Of a stretch of 64,000 nt of DNA, positions 1-12,990 are shown piece after piece. The stretch is from Ascaphus truei. Lineage: Eukaryota; Chordata; Amphibia; Anura; Ascaphidae. The notes beneath the pieces are model-generated. The model had not been told where the DNA came from, searched no databases, and saw only the letters and a list, made by a program, of their open reading frames with translations. The position numbers and the translations under genes are program-made. The DNA is taken from assembly GCA_036426205.1 (NCBI GenBank), contig CM071573.1, forward strand, positions 68,871,425 to 68,935,424, read 5' to 3'. Numbering within the stretch: position 1 is the stretch's first letter; the number at the start of each line of letters is the position of its first letter.

Positions 1-359
1 ACCCCTGGACTAGTGATCATATGACATGATCGTTTCCGGCCCGATGTCATCGAAATTGGAGAGGCTCCTCTTGCGTTTCGATCGAGCCCTCCACTGCAAG
101 AGTGATCAGTCTGATCATCTCTCAGAAAACAAACATTTTCATGATATAACTGGTATGTCAACAAGGGCGTTTGGTGTGGCAGGTACGTCTATAGGGCGGT
201 GAAAAAGATAAAGGGTTAGAGTATAATTTTAAATCCTAGTTTTCTCTGCAATACATTGGGGAAGATAGTGCATAAGAAAAGGCATATTTAAAGGAGCGTA
301 CGGTATACAAATATTATGGTTGAAGTGTTTGCTTGTAATGGATTACTTGATGCTCTATA
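1..359. other. No gene seen
   Basis: Ordinary AT-leaning sequence with nothing recognisable. The last 8 bases before the MITE (gctctata) form half of its probable target duplication. Confidence 0.5.
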
Positions 360-535
360 CAAGGAGTGGCCAACTCCAGTCCTCAAGGGCTGCCAACAGG
401 TCTGGTTTTAAGGATATCCTTGCTTCAGCATAGGTGGCTCAGTCAACGATTGAGCCACTGATTGAGCCACCTGTGCTGATGTCCTTAAAAACTGACGTGT
501 TGGTGGCCCTTGAGGACTGGAGTTGCCCACCCCTG
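360..535. mobile_element. Palindromic hAT-type MITE, copy 1
   Basis: The element is a near-perfect inverted repeat. The left arm (gagtggccaactccagtcct) is mirrored by the right arm near 510-535, and the centre carries a gattgagccac motif in both orientations. The flanks gctctata and gctctaaa are an 8-bp target duplication with one mismatch, as expected for hAT transposons. It encodes no protein. At least ten related copies or fragments occur in this window. Confidence 0.85.
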
Positions 536-1273
536 CTCTAAACATTTGTATAGATCGGTTTTGTGTAGAATTAACACTGGATCCAACAGGCTACGTGCAC
601 ATCTAATATGTATACTTCTTGCTGCAGGAAAAGTCCCAAGTGTTTGTCGGCGGAAAAAGGTTTCTCCCCTAATTTATGAAGGAACTACAGGAAAGTCGGA
701 TATGCATCGAAGCAATATCACTTACAACTTTATAATGCAGTTACATTCCTGACACATCTGTAAACGAGGGTAAGATGACGGTTAAAAGCTTAACACTTTG
801 AGTACCTGGAGACAGAGCCTGAGTGGCATTGGTCTTCCAGTACTCAGCCACGCAATGCCTTGGTGTAGTGGTCACGTGATCGTGGGCAGGCCCCCCCAGG
901 AGGTGAAGATAAGTGGAGGATACTCCACTTACTTTCCGATTGCGTTCACAGCTCCGTTGGATCTACCCTTGGTACAAAGCATTTAAAGCAGCAGTCCAAG
1001 CTGCTCGTGGGTTCACTAAATGGCTGTCAGTGCAGCAGAAGAGGATTCAAAGATGTCTTCAGTTTAAGAGAATTATCCATTTTCGTGTGTGTGTGTGTGC
1101 GCGCGCGCGACCCTGGCACATAAAATGAGTCCCTGACTTTTATGCTGAGCGCCACTGTAACTGTGCATCAGTTATCACCGCGAACAGCAATAGCGTTCTC
1201 CAGCATCCAAGCCTGATGCTGCTTTGCGGCCTCTCTGACTGGCGGTGATTGACAGATCAGTCACTGGCGCTGC

Positions 1274-1359
<86 letters not shown>

Positions 1360-2530
1360 TACCATTTGAAAATTGTGTGTGATTCTTTTTATATGCTATG
1401 TGAGTTAGAATGATCCCGCTACACCATGATGTGGGTGCTTGTTGTTCTTCTTTCCGTGGTGTGTTTGTATGTTGGAGGGCTACAGCACGGGCAGATAAAG
1501 CTAAAACCTGGAATAAATAAATACATCAAAACAATAAAGTGCAAGTAAAACGGGGCTATGTTTCATGCCCGTCTGACCCTTTCTGTCAAACTAATCTCAT
1601 AGTCCTTTTTTAATAGGACTGCATTCATTCTGATGCTCACACGTCTATCCCGAGATCCTCCAGGTACATCAGGCTTTAGGAATAGCCTATGAATTTCCAG
1701 ACACAAGCACTAAATATATGATTGGGATAATGTGTATGTTACCCCGACACATGGTCTGACTGAGGGTCAGTCATCACCGGTATATGTCAGGGTATATGTT
1801 TCGAACTCCTGCCTTAAAGGTGACCAGGTGAGAGTAATGCAGATCAAAAGGGTGGAGCTGTTCCCCAAGTACGTCAGGCACACCTAGGGATGTCCCCTTC
1901 TTTACAGCTTATAAGGGAAGCCATCCCATTGCCCCAACGTTCCACAGCATAAGCCCCTCATGGCGAAGCAGCTGGGTGATGTACGTCAAAGCTAGGACAG
2001 CATGTGGGAGATACAGGTGTCTTGCCCTTGTATGCATGATGAAGGATTATGCGTCTCTCAAGAAATCCACAGGCAAGTGGAGCTTTGCTTGCTGGAAGCA
2101 GGATACAATATGTTCTGCATTACTGAACCTAAACCCTTTGCTTCCAGAAGTAATACACTGATGGCAAAGGGAGTGAAGGACATTGTTTGAGTTTGGGTGT
2201 ACTGTTATCTTTACGCTCCTGAAAATGAGCATGTTGCATTGGATATAGATGCTGATCAGTAGCCAAAACATTGAAAAGTTGTTTTCTTTTAAAAGTGAGA
2301 GTCATCATTTTTGGTTCTCTAAGCAGATCAGGTCATACAGTATGTTGGAAATGGAACCTCACATTGCAATGTATCACTTTTCAGGTTATAGGAATCCCAA
2401 TGAGATCTCGTCGTTTTAAAATACATGTGCACGTGCTCCGTCACAATCCATACCACTTTGATTGTAAGATCTTGGACAGGATTTCCTTACATCAATGTCT
2501 ACTGCTCTTATGTGTAAGAACCTTCCCGTA
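536..2530. other. No gene seen; two GT-rich tracts
   Basis: No exon or known repeat was recognised. A short GT/CG alternating tract lies near 1086-1109, and a 40-unit GT repeat is listed separately. Confidence 0.5.
1277..1356. repeat. (GT)40 microsatellite
   Basis: An uninterrupted dinucleotide repeat of 80 bp, long enough to be highly length-polymorphic and potentially Z-DNA forming. Confidence 0.98.
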
Positions 2531-2538
2531 CTCTAAAT

Positions 2539-2779
2539 CAGGGGTGCACAAACTTTCCCCCTGCGCCCCCCTGTCTGTACTCCCACCCCCCTCCATACCA
2601 TGTCTCCAGCGTCAAATAACGCAGCGGGGTCACGTGACGTCACATTGCCATGGCAACGCGTCGCCGGAGACAATGTAAGTGAAGTCACAGATGCCTCACG
2701 CGATCCCCTGGCATTTAATTTAAATCGCTGTGCCCCCCCCATGAAAAATCTTGCGCTCCCCCCAGTTTGCACACCCTTG
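2539..2779. mobile_element. hAT-type MITE with 8-bp target duplication
   Basis: The element begins CAGGGGTGCACAAACTTTCC and ends with the near inverse AGTTTGCACACCCTTG. It is flanked by ctctaaat (2531-2538) and ctgtaaat (2780-2787), a 7-of-8 match. The interior is GC-rich and palindromic and includes ATTGCCATGGCAAC at 2644-2657, close to an RFX X-box. It has no coding capacity. Confidence 0.85.
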
Positions 2780-2787
2780 CTGTAAAT

Positions 2788-3807
2788 GATCTGCAAGCTT
2801 TATATTGTAAAATGCTTCACAAATGCTGTTGCTCTACAACTTGTTGAACAGAAATATGGCAAAGTGAAATAGCTTATCCAATGGTCTTATAATTAAAGTG
2901 GCTCAGAGGCAAGAGTGCAGCAGCTGTACTTATGGAAGGACAAAGGTTAGAGAGGAGGACCTTTAGTATAGTGGCAATTTATCACAAACATGGCAAATGT
3001 TGTTTTTTGGATTCTTTTGACGATGCAACCACCCCCCCCCCCCCCCCCCCCCCTTCTCCTGCAGCCAAAATCACTGTGAAGTTCTCCAATAAAGTACTAG
3101 TAGACCGTGGGGGTATTGTGATTTGCGGAATTTGCTCCTCAAACCTTTCTCTCTACCCCAACGTGAATGTGCGTGCAGAACTTTGAGTGATAGGGTAACC
3201 TGGGAATGTCCTCACACCTCTTCCTACTCCTAAAGGCACCGCTTCCCCCCCCCCATCCCAACCACACAGTGACTCGCTGCTGTCGCCCAAGCTCTTATTT
3301 TTAGTCCTGTTGTTGCCACCGTCCGCCTGTCTAACCATTAGCCAGTAAGCGACTTACAAGAGGAGATAAACGTGTTAATCTCTGCAAGCCTTCCCACTCA
3401 TCTGCTGCTTCTCCGTCTCAGTAGTTGTGCGCAGTAGTGTGGCTCTGTTTTCTGGTCTGGGAAAGCTGACTTTATCCGCAATCTCGGGCCGTGATGGCCA
3501 GAACATCAGGGGGGAGCGCTCCCCAAGTTGCTACTACAGAATGTTAAACAAGAAAGCATGGATTGAGGGTTGGCCATGGAGAGGATGTGAGTGTGAAGGG
3601 ATTATGTGATGAGTTTGAGAACAATTCTTGGTTGTATGAACCTAAAGTTTGCAGAATGAATGACAGGTGGAAAATTGAGCAGTTTACCAACAATGTCCTT
3701 GGAGATGGGCTTGTAATTCATAGAATACAATTGTTCTGCCTCTCTCCATCCCAACAGTGACACTTATTTTCTATCCGTCACCTTTTTTGAGACCTGAACA
3801 ATTAGCT
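2788..3807. other. No gene seen; C homopolymer
   Basis: Non-coding sequence with a 22-base C run at 3032-3053. I see no splice-flanked open segment resembling a known protein. Confidence 0.5.
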
Positions 3808-4244
3808 CAGGGGTTCTCAATTCCAGTCCTCAAGATCCCCCCAACAAGTTAGTCTACGGCACAGATTATACACTCCGCTTGCTAGCAAGAGTGCAAGCTC
3901 CTATCCCTGCGTATAGTGCTGGCGGCGATGCGGGGGCGTCATGAAACTGGTTTGCCCTTATTGGCTCACATGACGCTGAATTCACGCGGCAGCCGCCTGA
4001 TAAGACAAAATTTGTCTCCTTAAAACGCTGCCGCGTCAACGCGCCTCTTGGCCTGCAGGCGCGCAGGCACTTGGCTAACTGCTATAGCCAATTACTGAGC
4101 TGTGCTTGACTCGCAAGCGCGCGTATGCAGCAACTCCTCCACTATAAACTTGGCCTAAGACTGAGCCACCTGTGTTGAAGCTGGGATATCCTTAAAATCT
4201 GACTTGTTGGGGGACGTCTTGAGGATTGGCGTTCAGAACCCCTG
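3808..4244. mobile_element. Palindromic hAT-type MITE, copy 2 (interrupted)
   Basis: The left terminus CAGGGGTTCTCAATTCCAGT and the right terminus ending CAGAACCCCTG are inverted repeats. The flanks are an exact 8-bp duplication, AATTAGCT at 3800-3807 and 4245-4252, so the outer boundaries are secure. The middle is replaced by a second, GC-rich insertion (3852-4155). Confidence 0.9.
3852..4155. mobile_element. Harbinger-like MITE nested in the hAT MITE
   Basis: A GC-rich block interrupts the hAT MITE, begins just after TTA (3849-3851) and ends just before TAA (4156-4158). Its termini share a degenerate tata(c/g)t-type inverted motif with the other Harbinger-like elements here. The three-base duplication is imperfect, so the family call is tentative although the nesting is clear. 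Confidence 0.6.
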
Positions 4245-5198
4245 AATTAGCTTATGATTTGTGCCGTTGGGAAAAGTTAACCAGCCCAGTCTAACTGATT
4301 CATCTTGCTTGCAAATCACCAGAGATTACGCACTTGATGTCCTTTAGAAGGCAGGAGGTATCCATGGTTCTCCGTAACCCCAGTAAGACACTAAAGCAGC
4401 AGTCCTTGCTAAAAGCTTATGAGTTTAACTCCTATAATGTTATCGCTTGTCAGCACATTCACATGTCTCAGACAGGTCTGTGACCCGGCTTTTCACCATC
4501 ATCTCCTAGCATACAGTGCTTCCACTGCAGCCAGGGATTCTGGGAAATGACATGCAAATGAGCACAGTGTCACCTTTTGCGTCAAATCCATTTTAACATG
4601 AAGCCCTATAAGCGTATGCCTGCTGTATTACACAGCTTTTCAACACAGTCTGGGTTAAGAAGTGCAGTGCCAGTAACCCTACTCACAGATGGCTGCCTCA
4701 ACCTTTTTGGGTCTCATCAGTTGCTGGTTATACTTATCTTGCAATGTGACGTTAGAATAGGTTTCAATATAATGTTAATATCATGCCCCTCTGAGCATGT
4801 CCTGCTCTTGTATGATATTCTTAATCCACAGCTCATGAGGTTCCCATGGTAACCTTTTACATTGGGCTCTGGGGAAATCTCCATTTTAACCTCCCAGATA
4901 CTTGGGGAATTATATCTTCTGATGGAGTATCAAATTTAAAAAATAAAAACCGAGTTGGAAAGGGCAAGAAGAGATTTCTTTAAGGAAGTGAAACTAGGAA
5001 AGACTGAAGATCAGCACGGACTGCTGCATGAAAGGATGATGCTCATAATTGTATAGTATTTGCAAGTACTGAGCAAATGTGCTGTTTTAACTATGGAAGT
5101 ACTGAACATGTAATTAAAGCCCGGGAAGAGAGGAAAAGCCTTGGAACTGCAGCAGGTGAGCAGCGTGAGACTGAACCCAGGGAGTCTTTCTGACTGAC
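4245..5198. other. No gene seen
   Basis: Ordinary non-coding sequence. No repeat family or exon was recognised. Confidence 0.45.
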
Positions 5199-5201
5199 TA
5201 A

Positions 5202-5531
5202 GGCCAGGTCCCCGCTGGCTGCTGCAGCGCCTCCTATGGCGGGAGCTCAATAGAGCCTGGCCCACTGCAGGGGGCCAGTTTTTCCTGCAGACAGGAAAAT
5301 TGTGATGAATACCAGCGACGGAGCGCTAGGCCACGCCCCCGGCGGTTCAGCCATTGAGGGCGAACCTGCCGGGTGACGTGGCCTTGCCCCCATCATTTTC
5401 CCATCACGCCCCCCCCCCCCCTGTCATTTCCCCCCTGCAGCTCACTGCAGACCGGGGGACTCGGCTGCAAGTGCCGCCAGCCTGGCAGGCGCGGATGCAG
5501 CGCAGACAGCGCTGACAGCGGGGCCGTAGCC
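5202..5531. mobile_element. PIF/Harbinger-type MITE
   Basis: It opens GGCCAGGTCCCCGCTGGC directly after TAA and closes with CGGGGCCGTAGCC, an imperfect inverted terminus. The 3' flank is ATA, so the target duplication has decayed. It contains the block ggcggttcagccattgaggg (5341-5360) shared with the other members. The high GC and CpG content contrasts with the flanks. No ORF of interest. Confidence 0.7.
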
Positions 5532-5993
5532 ATAGTGAACAAAATGGAGGCTGAACCTAACAGAGCTAAATACCCAACCTCCGAAAATACAACCGCAACA
5601 CACTGCAAACAAATGCCCCATTAAACCTGAGACGCTCAGGCGAGCGAGGAAACTGCTAAAAGAGTCAGCCTGTTGGAAGAACAGAACGGGGGAATAAATG
5701 CCTGAACTGAGCGGTCCGTACAGAGAAGTGGCTTTAAGCGCGAGTGCTACTGTTTATTCACCCAGCACAGACTGTGACCCCTTTCTCCCTCTGACACCCC
5801 ATCTTCCAGCACTGGGGGAGATGAGAGCGGTCACTCTGAATGTGAGAGCAAGGCAGGGACTGATTCCCAGTGCTCTCTGCATGCTGATCAGAAGATGACC
5901 GCAGGATATACCTTGAAAAATATTAATAAGTATGTGCATGATATATAAAGCTGGGCATGGTATCGCAGACCGTGTGGAGCTAACAGACTGCCT
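5532..5993. other. No gene seen
   Basis: Short open stretches on both strands have no recognisable domain and no convincing splice sites. Confidence 0.45.
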
Positions 5994-5996
5994 TAA

Positions 5997-6200
5997 GGCC
6001 GTGTTTGCGTCCTTGTGGCGTGTGCGCGGGAGCGCGTTGCGCAAGAATTCAGTTCTTGGTGCGACAGGCTGGTCACGTGAGCGGTTCGCCCAATGAGGGC
6101 GAACCAGCTCCTTGACGCCCCTAGGAATGCCCCGCATGGCCAGGGAAAGCACCCGCTTACCTCACAGCCTCCGCACGTGCGAAGGCACAATGGCCCAGAC
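5997..6200. mobile_element. Harbinger-like MITE, right end uncertain
   Basis: It starts GGCCGTGTTTGCGTCC after TAA (5994-5996). It carries the shared internal hairpin GGTTCGCCC-AATGA-GGGCGAACC at about 6082-6104, preceded by CACGTG. The start of the right terminus is blurred by later insertion, so the end coordinate is approximate. Confidence 0.55.
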
Positions 6201-6396
6201 TTAGTAAGGCTAGTTCCCTGCTGCAGCCGTCGGCCGCGTGCTCGCCTCTCACCAGCCCCATACCTCCCCCCTAGCAGTCCCCGGTGACTACTCGCTTCCT
6301 GGCTCACTGCATACTGTGACGTGTCAGCCTGCAGGGGATAAAACTGGATTGTGTGTTCCCGTGCTGCGACGCGTCAAATGGTGCGCCAGGGAGCCA

Positions 6397-6638
6397 ATAA
6401 TAATAGCATGTTCTTGTATAGCACTGCTAGTTTTATGTAGCGCTTTACAGAGACATTTTGCAGGCACAGGTTCCTGCCCCGGGGAACTTACAATCTATGT
6501 TTTTGGTGCCTGAGGCACAGGGAGATAAAGTGACTTGCCCAAGGTCACAAGGAGCCAACACCGGGAATTGGACCAGGTTCCTCTGCTTCAAACTCCGTGT
6601 AAGTCAGAGTCTTTACTCACTGCGCCACTCCTTCTCCA
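6397..6638 (-). mobile_element. tRNA-derived SINE with CORE/MIR-like body
   Basis: Read on the minus strand, it has a tRNA-like head with an A-box-like segment (gcagtgagtaaagactc) and a degenerate B box (rc of ggaattggacc, 6564-6574). A body follows that resembles the CORE region of MIR-type SINEs (gtgaccttgggcaag). An L2-like tail ends in ATT repeats. Three related copies lie at 24626, 43396 and 46511. Confidence 0.75.
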
Positions 6639-6906
6639 ATGAGGGGAGATCGCCAGTAGCCAGGCATGAACAGGAGAGTTGGGTGGATCCTTCCTCAAGT
6701 GCACACTTGTAGCATGTTGATGGTGAGCGGATCCTTCACTTGGAACAGAAAATTAAATGTGTGTCATGGCTGTGCCCACCCGACCTGTTTTGGCCACGCC
6801 CCCCCCACGCCTAAAGAAAGCTGCCTGCAGATCACGGTGACGCGACGTGCACGCACTGCCAGGATGCAAGGCGGTGTGTGCCGGCGCGTGCAGCGTTACC
6901 TCAGCC
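6639..6906. other. No gene seen
   Basis: GC-rich non-coding sequence, possibly the rest of a decayed MITE. No boundaries could be defined. Confidence 0.4.
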
Positions 6907-6909
6907 TAA

Positions 6910-7184
6910 GGCCATGCTTATAGTGACGGCGACGTGAATTAGCTCAAACAAATGCATTGCCGCCGCCGCGTGCGTGTATTTTGCACGTGACAAGCGACGG
7001 CGACGTTGCGAAAACCCGCCGCCGGCAAAATTTGTTTTTTCAAGGGCCGTCGCGTCTCGTGACGGCCCTTGAAAAACCAAACTGCGGGAATCCCGCGATG
7101 CAGCCGACCGGCGAAAGATAAGTTTCGCCGACGGCGACGGGGGACGTCACCCATCGTATCATCGGCGGCACTATAGGCAAAGCC
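6910..7184. mobile_element. PIF/Harbinger-type MITE with TAA duplication
   Basis: The left end GGCCATGCTTATAGTG and the inverse of the right end, GGCTTTGCCTATAGTG, match at 12 or more of 16 positions. TAA flanks both sides (6907-6909 and 7185-7187). The interior is a strongly palindromic GC-rich sequence, with a 14-base arm (caagggccgtcgcg) mirrored at about 7057-7072. The exact TWA duplication supports the superfamily. Confidence 0.85.
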
Positions 7185-7187
7185 TAA

Positions 7188-10052
7188 GGAGCGGTGTGGC
7201 AATGCAGAAAACTTTTCCTGATTTAGGAATTATGTAAATTCAGACCCTTGTTTTTTTGTGTGTGTGTTTTTAAAGCGCTTCAGAGTCTGTGTAACATTTT
7301 TCAGTGGCGGAGGTATGTTGTTTCAGCAGCGATCCCATAACTGCGTCCACCTACCTAGCTGACGGAAACAGAAGGGTGGTTATGGTTTAAAGAGTGAATG
7401 GTGGTTTAAAGAGTGAATTAAGTGGGCTCGCCCCAGGCATGGTAAGGGGCCTGCGGGTGTGAGGTGGCGTTAGGGTTTCCTACTCCTGGGTTGGTTTACC
7501 TTGCCTCTTGACTGTTAGGCAGGGGTACGTTGGAACGTTAGAAAGCAAGGTATAGTTGATAGATATTATTATTATTATATAATATATATTGCAAAATTAT
7601 ATACATTTTAAAGCGGCAATTCTCTCCCCCCCCCAGACATTTTTTATTCTCTTACTTGCTTAACTACGTAAACTCGGGGAAGCTTTTCATTGTAAATGTA
7701 ATGCTGGGTTATTTAATAATTGAAATGAATATTAAAAAGTTGCTTGCAAACCTGTTGGACTGTAAGGTTTGGGGAGCCCCAGTGAAGTCGCGCGTTCTGG
7801 TGGGGGCTGAGATTGACCTATTTGTTTTGAACTAGAGAATTAAACGGCACAAAGAAAAGTGATTGGTTAAAGGACTCAAATGAAAGCGAGATTAAGGAGT
7901 GTGAAGATCAGAAAGTATGCTGTGAAATGATATACAGAGCCATTCTGAAAAGAGGTCTGCAGTGGCGTTAACACAGTCTTCGTGGCAACTTCTTTGTGAT
8001 CTCCAGTGTGATCCCCCTGATGAAGAGGGAGAGTTTGAGACATTTTAACATTTTAATGAACGGACTTTTTGCCCAAAGAGTTTGCTCAATTTGAAGGGAC
8101 GAGAAATTGATGGGCTGTAAATTGATTTTATTTCTTTATTTTTTAATACACATTTCTGGACCCATAGATGTTCTAAATCTAAAGGAATCATCCTGGAATG
8201 GATACCTATCCCTTTTTAAGTTGTCGGCGTGCAGTGATTACTGCCCAAAAAAGGAGACTTAACGTGGTTTGGTGTGTGTGTGGTGTGTGTGTGTGTGTGT
8301 GTTGTGTGTGTTGTGTGTGTGTGTGTGTGTGTGTACATACATTTTTTTCCCTTAAGACTTCGTGCTCTGTCATTGGCTTTATAGCGAATCCTGATCAAGC
8401 CTGCTGCATTCCAAATAGGAGTACTTTTGCTAATATTTTTTTTTTTTGTCAAGGGATTAAATGGTTGCTATAAATTGTTTAGTGTGGGCTTTATCCCTCT
8501 GGACCACGAAACGGTTGCATACTTTTGGGTTTGGTCGTTATTTTATCTCTGCTGTTCAATTATTTAATGTATTTAGCATTCTTACAATTAATGGAGAATG
8601 GAGTATCCCATTCCGTGTTAAAAAAAAGAGGTGATTAGACAAGGATGCTCCTTCTCTAGTAAGCAGGCCTGCGGATAGCTTTCCAGGGGCAGGAGACTGA
8701 AGGACCCCAGTAGGTTGTTGGGCCGGTGGGTTACAGTGGTTACTGGGGAGTGGGTGGCTGTGAGGGGGCCTGTATGTTGGATGGGGGCAGGGACATTTTA
8801 GCGGAAGCTTTTAGGATGAGCCCGGCGTAGTAAAGGAGCCGGCCGACCAAAGGTCAGGCTCCGGCATCATCCGGTCGGGCCCCTGTCTGGCACTGCCCCC
8901 TGGACAGCTGTCTCTGCTAGTTGGTTTCAGTTTACCTCACACACAGAGTTTTGACTCTGAGAAAGTATCTGCTGTTGCTGATGCTGATGACATCTGTGAG
9001 TAGTAATTGAAAGGAGTTCTGAGAATGACGAGATGTATATGAAGAAGTTTCAACTGCTAAAATATATGTACAATACTCTCTCCATTGGAGTAGAACAGGT
9101 TTTACATTTTTACGGTACAGGCATAATCCTACAGCAGAACTGGAGGAAGATTCAATACATGTTGCAGGAGTCAAGATGGTTAATATTCGTTATCTTTCCA
9201 AACAAAAACGTAGCGTAGAAGTGATTTATTTTTAACCACTGGTAAGCCATTAAAATGTGAGTGCGAGCTTCCAAGACCATAAAGGCATCTTGTACTCTTT
9301 GTATCCATGGGTTAGCCCCTAAAGGTATCACTAACCCACGGTAACATCCTGTAGCTTTCTGTTCGCGAGCGAGTGGCGGTTATTAGTTATCCAGTTGTGT
9401 TTGTTCCGTTGCACTGGTGCTTGTTTTTGACCTCCCACCTTTACGTTTACAAAATATTTAGAAGGTGGAATGACATATCTTTTGGGAAATGTATTTCTGG
9501 CTTACGCACAGTGTTTTATTGCGGCTGGATGAAGGTGGTCGGGGACTGGTAGAAGACTTCTAGAGCAGAGTAGCAGACTACTAGAGCAGAGTAGCAGCTA
9601 TTTGGCGTTGTGTTGCAGAGATGATGGTTTTGGTGTAACATGCTCCTTGGGAGCTGCTTGCTTTTAAACTTCATCAGGAAGTTTAGGATATAACCCAGCA
9701 GTGTATGTATCCATAGAAATAGATGTTAATAATTTAGCCCTTCCTTTTGAATGATTGGGGAAGCGGAGTCCTTTATTTTTCCCTGCATTTTGGAGGAGCA
9801 CTAGATAATTTTTTTCTGACATTTTTTCTTTTTTTAAAATTCTTTATTTAGTGTTAGTCAGACTCCTGTGTATAAAGAAACATTCATATTCGGACTGCAT
9901 AACCAAGCTGCATTCTCAACCAATTCTAATGAACAAGTCCAATAGCTGTAACATTTTGCAAATAACATTAAGTAACATATACCGTAGTGAAAGGGAGAGA
10001 GAAAAAACTTCAAGAGCACCAAGAGAATTATAAATAAATACAAAAATATATT
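7188..10052. other. No gene seen; GT tract
   Basis: Unique, AT-leaning sequence. An interrupted GT repeat lies at 8272-8334. No exon or known repeat was recognised. Confidence 0.5.
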
Positions 10053-10335
10053 GTCACGTACGGCACACCTGCATATGGGACATAAGTTGATACATAACTC
10101 GCAAGCTGGCCCACTTTTCCCTTTCTGCTAAGGTTCCTCAAATGAATAATATCTCCCCTCACTACGTCCCAATATACCATTTGTCACGAACAGCACACTT
10201 GTGAGCATGTGACTTATATATGCAACCAGGGTTAATACACACGGTTGCTCTAGCTAACTCCCCTTTCTCCTGTGCAAGGTACTTCAAAATGAGTTAATAT
10301 TTACTCCTTACTCGATTGCAATGATATCTACTCAC
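10053..10335. repeat. Two diverged direct copies of a ~135-bp unit
   Basis: Both halves begin with a GTCACG(A/T)ACGGCACAC-like start, at about 10053 and 10182. They share ordered blocks (gcaagct/gcaacca, cccttt, aaggtwcttcaaa, taatat, ctccyyac). Divergence is high, so this is an old tandem duplication or adjoining repeat fragments; the family is unknown. Confidence 0.5.
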
Positions 10336-12836
10336 TGCCACCACCCAAGAAATATCACATGTGAAATTTGCCAAGTCTACGGTCCCTGTTTATTAAAGAA
10401 AAGCTATGCACTTAACACACACATCTGTGGTAGCAAAATGTGTCAAATGTAAATACTCTCTACGAAGCGTGCAAACCATTAATTCAGAGCCCAGAGTATC
10501 ACTCACTAAAGCTTTTTTAATGTATATGTATATATAAATATAGTGCTTGTTACAGAAAAAGATTACAAGAACATAGTTATAATAAATGCAAATAAAAGTA
10601 TAAAACAGAAATCCCTAAACAGTACGTTACCATATGTCATAGGTGTTTCCCAGAGAGGTCACTGGTGTAGGAAAGATGAGTTCACGTGTCTGATCCCAGA
10701 CCACACCTTGCTATATTCTGATTTTGATATTACCTTGCTGAGACTTATGTATTATTCCCCCCCGCCCACCCCTGTCATCAATCAGCCACTGGGTTGACCA
10801 TTTTAAGATTTAAGAAAAAAAACCCTCTTGCAACGTTTAAAAGTCTGACTAAAAATATAAACGCACTCATAACTTAATTTCTCTAATATTTAGACGCGAG
10901 TCATTTCAATTGATTCAGGAGGGTTTGCAGAATGTAACAATTTTTACCGACTTGCTCTTAAGTTTGAGCGACAAATGGATATCGGTCCCTTGCCACCTCC
11001 TTAACTTTGTATAACATCCGTCTCCTTGCAACGCCTAGCGTCTAACCCCTATTATTCAGAATAGATGTCATCCCATGATAGCTTCATTTTTAATAAAGCA
11101 CTCCAACTAAGTGGTGACCTGTTAGTGAAAGTTGACAGTGATGCACATGGGATATTTCAAAGATGTTAAGGTTTTCTTTGATGCTTACAACCCAGAATCT
11201 GGCTATCGTCCACAGCCTTCTAAACTGTACATATTTCACTTGTAGTGGGCCATCAGTGCTAGCCTACCAATTCAGCCCTCTTTGTAGTTCAGCACTGACA
11301 CAGGAAGAGTCTTAAACATACAATAATTGTTTTTTATGACAATTAACACCATTTCTAATCAATGTTAACCCCTGAAATACCAGATTGATTTAAAAAAAAA
11401 GTAATATTGCCAACCATTTCTATTGCATATAGGCTATATTATCAAAAAGGCTTATGATGTGATTACTCACGGTCTTATCCCTACACCTCTTATCATATCT
11501 ATTACAGACGTCTATTACAGACAAAGTATATTGATTAGAAATGTTCAAAGTGTGCGTCGTATGTGGTCTATTCAGATTTTAGAAACAGTTATGAGAGGAG
11601 GTGGGTTATGCGCTTAAGTAATGCAAGTACTTTATAATTTAGACCTTAAACCTGAGCCCTTGATTTTTAATCCATATCTAAGTATTGAGTAGTTAAGCCT
11701 GGTTTCTCTTTTTTAGTAACCAAAGTCAAACATTTGACAAACGATTTGACCCTTTTTGACTGCATATCTGCAATTGATGTAGCTACCAAATTAGAAATAA
11801 AATCGGTGAGGTTTGTTTATCGGTTAGTAAAGCAGGTGATGTCTGCTTTTCAATAATGGGGTTTAAAAATAAGCTTCCCTGAAAAACACTTTGGCCCATA
11901 AGCATTAAAGCAGATCTCTTAAACCGGTTTTCCCGAAGGGGCCGTATCAGAAAAGGTTTTGGAGCAGAAAGACCCACACTATTCCGCCCCGCCAACTTAA
12001 GTGAATGGGAGTCAAGACGCGCTAACGCTCACCCTCTAGTGAATATGGGCCTTGGTTGGTGAAATTCCTTCTTCACCAAACGAAGTAATGATATGATAAC
12101 CCAGGAAATCTGCTCTTTCAGATCACCATATGAATTCTGACAGGGCTTCTTCCTCCTTCCTACTTCACCGTATGAATTTGTTTGATGAAATAAAAAAAAA
12201 TGTAAATTTTATGATAGAAATTATACAATTTTCAAGAATATAAAACCCACTCCTAGATACAAAGTGAAGGGAGCAGAGAGGCTGGATGAAATGTTAAACC
12301 TACTTGGAGAACCATCTGTAACCCACCAATCTCAAAGGAGTCTCCAAGGCAGGTCCATTAATGGGATTATTATTGCAACAAATCCTTTTTATAAATTATA
12401 TTAACCAAGGAGTAATAGAAAACCTTCCCTTTTTGTACACCAGAGAAGGAAACCATCTTGTGTTTTATTTTGCCTCAGGATTTTATTTACATAATATATC
12501 TAACCTGTTGGTTTTTTTTTTTTTGTTTTTTTACAAAGCAGTTTTTAAGGGGAATGGACTAGAAGTTTAAAGAACCATTTACTCTTGATTTGGCCTTAAA
12601 GAGGCATATACATCTATATCTCCCCTGCTCAGGATGCAGATATGTGTTATGTAAGCTTTGTTTGTAGCTACTTTATAGAATTATTTTGTGATTTAGAACT
12701 TTTTCAATGTAAATGAGGAATTAAACATGCAGTTTGTGATTTCGAAGATAAATGATTTTTACAATAGAGAATACTTTGGTGCTTTTTGTGATTCTTTCTT
12801 TTTTTTCTCTTTTTTATATTCAGTAAATAATTTTTA

Positions 12837-12840
<4 letters not shown>
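10336..12840. other. No gene seen
   Basis: AT-rich non-coding sequence. Open frames near 11423 and 12361 have no recognisable domain and are not framed by convincing splice sites. Confidence 0.45.
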
Positions 12841-12875
<35 letters not shown>

Positions 12876-12990
12876 TCCCTCCCCTCTCTTCTCTCTCTTC
12901 TCTCTCTCTTCTCTCTCTCTTCCCCTCTCTCTCTTCCCCTCTCTCTCTTCCCCTCTCTCTCTTCCCCTCTCTCTCTTCCCCTTTCCCTCT
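12841..12990. repeat. CT-rich simple repeat
   Basis: (CT)n passes into CTCTCTTCCCC-type units. It is a pure pyrimidine strand of about 150 bp and could form triplex (H-DNA). Confidence 0.95.
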
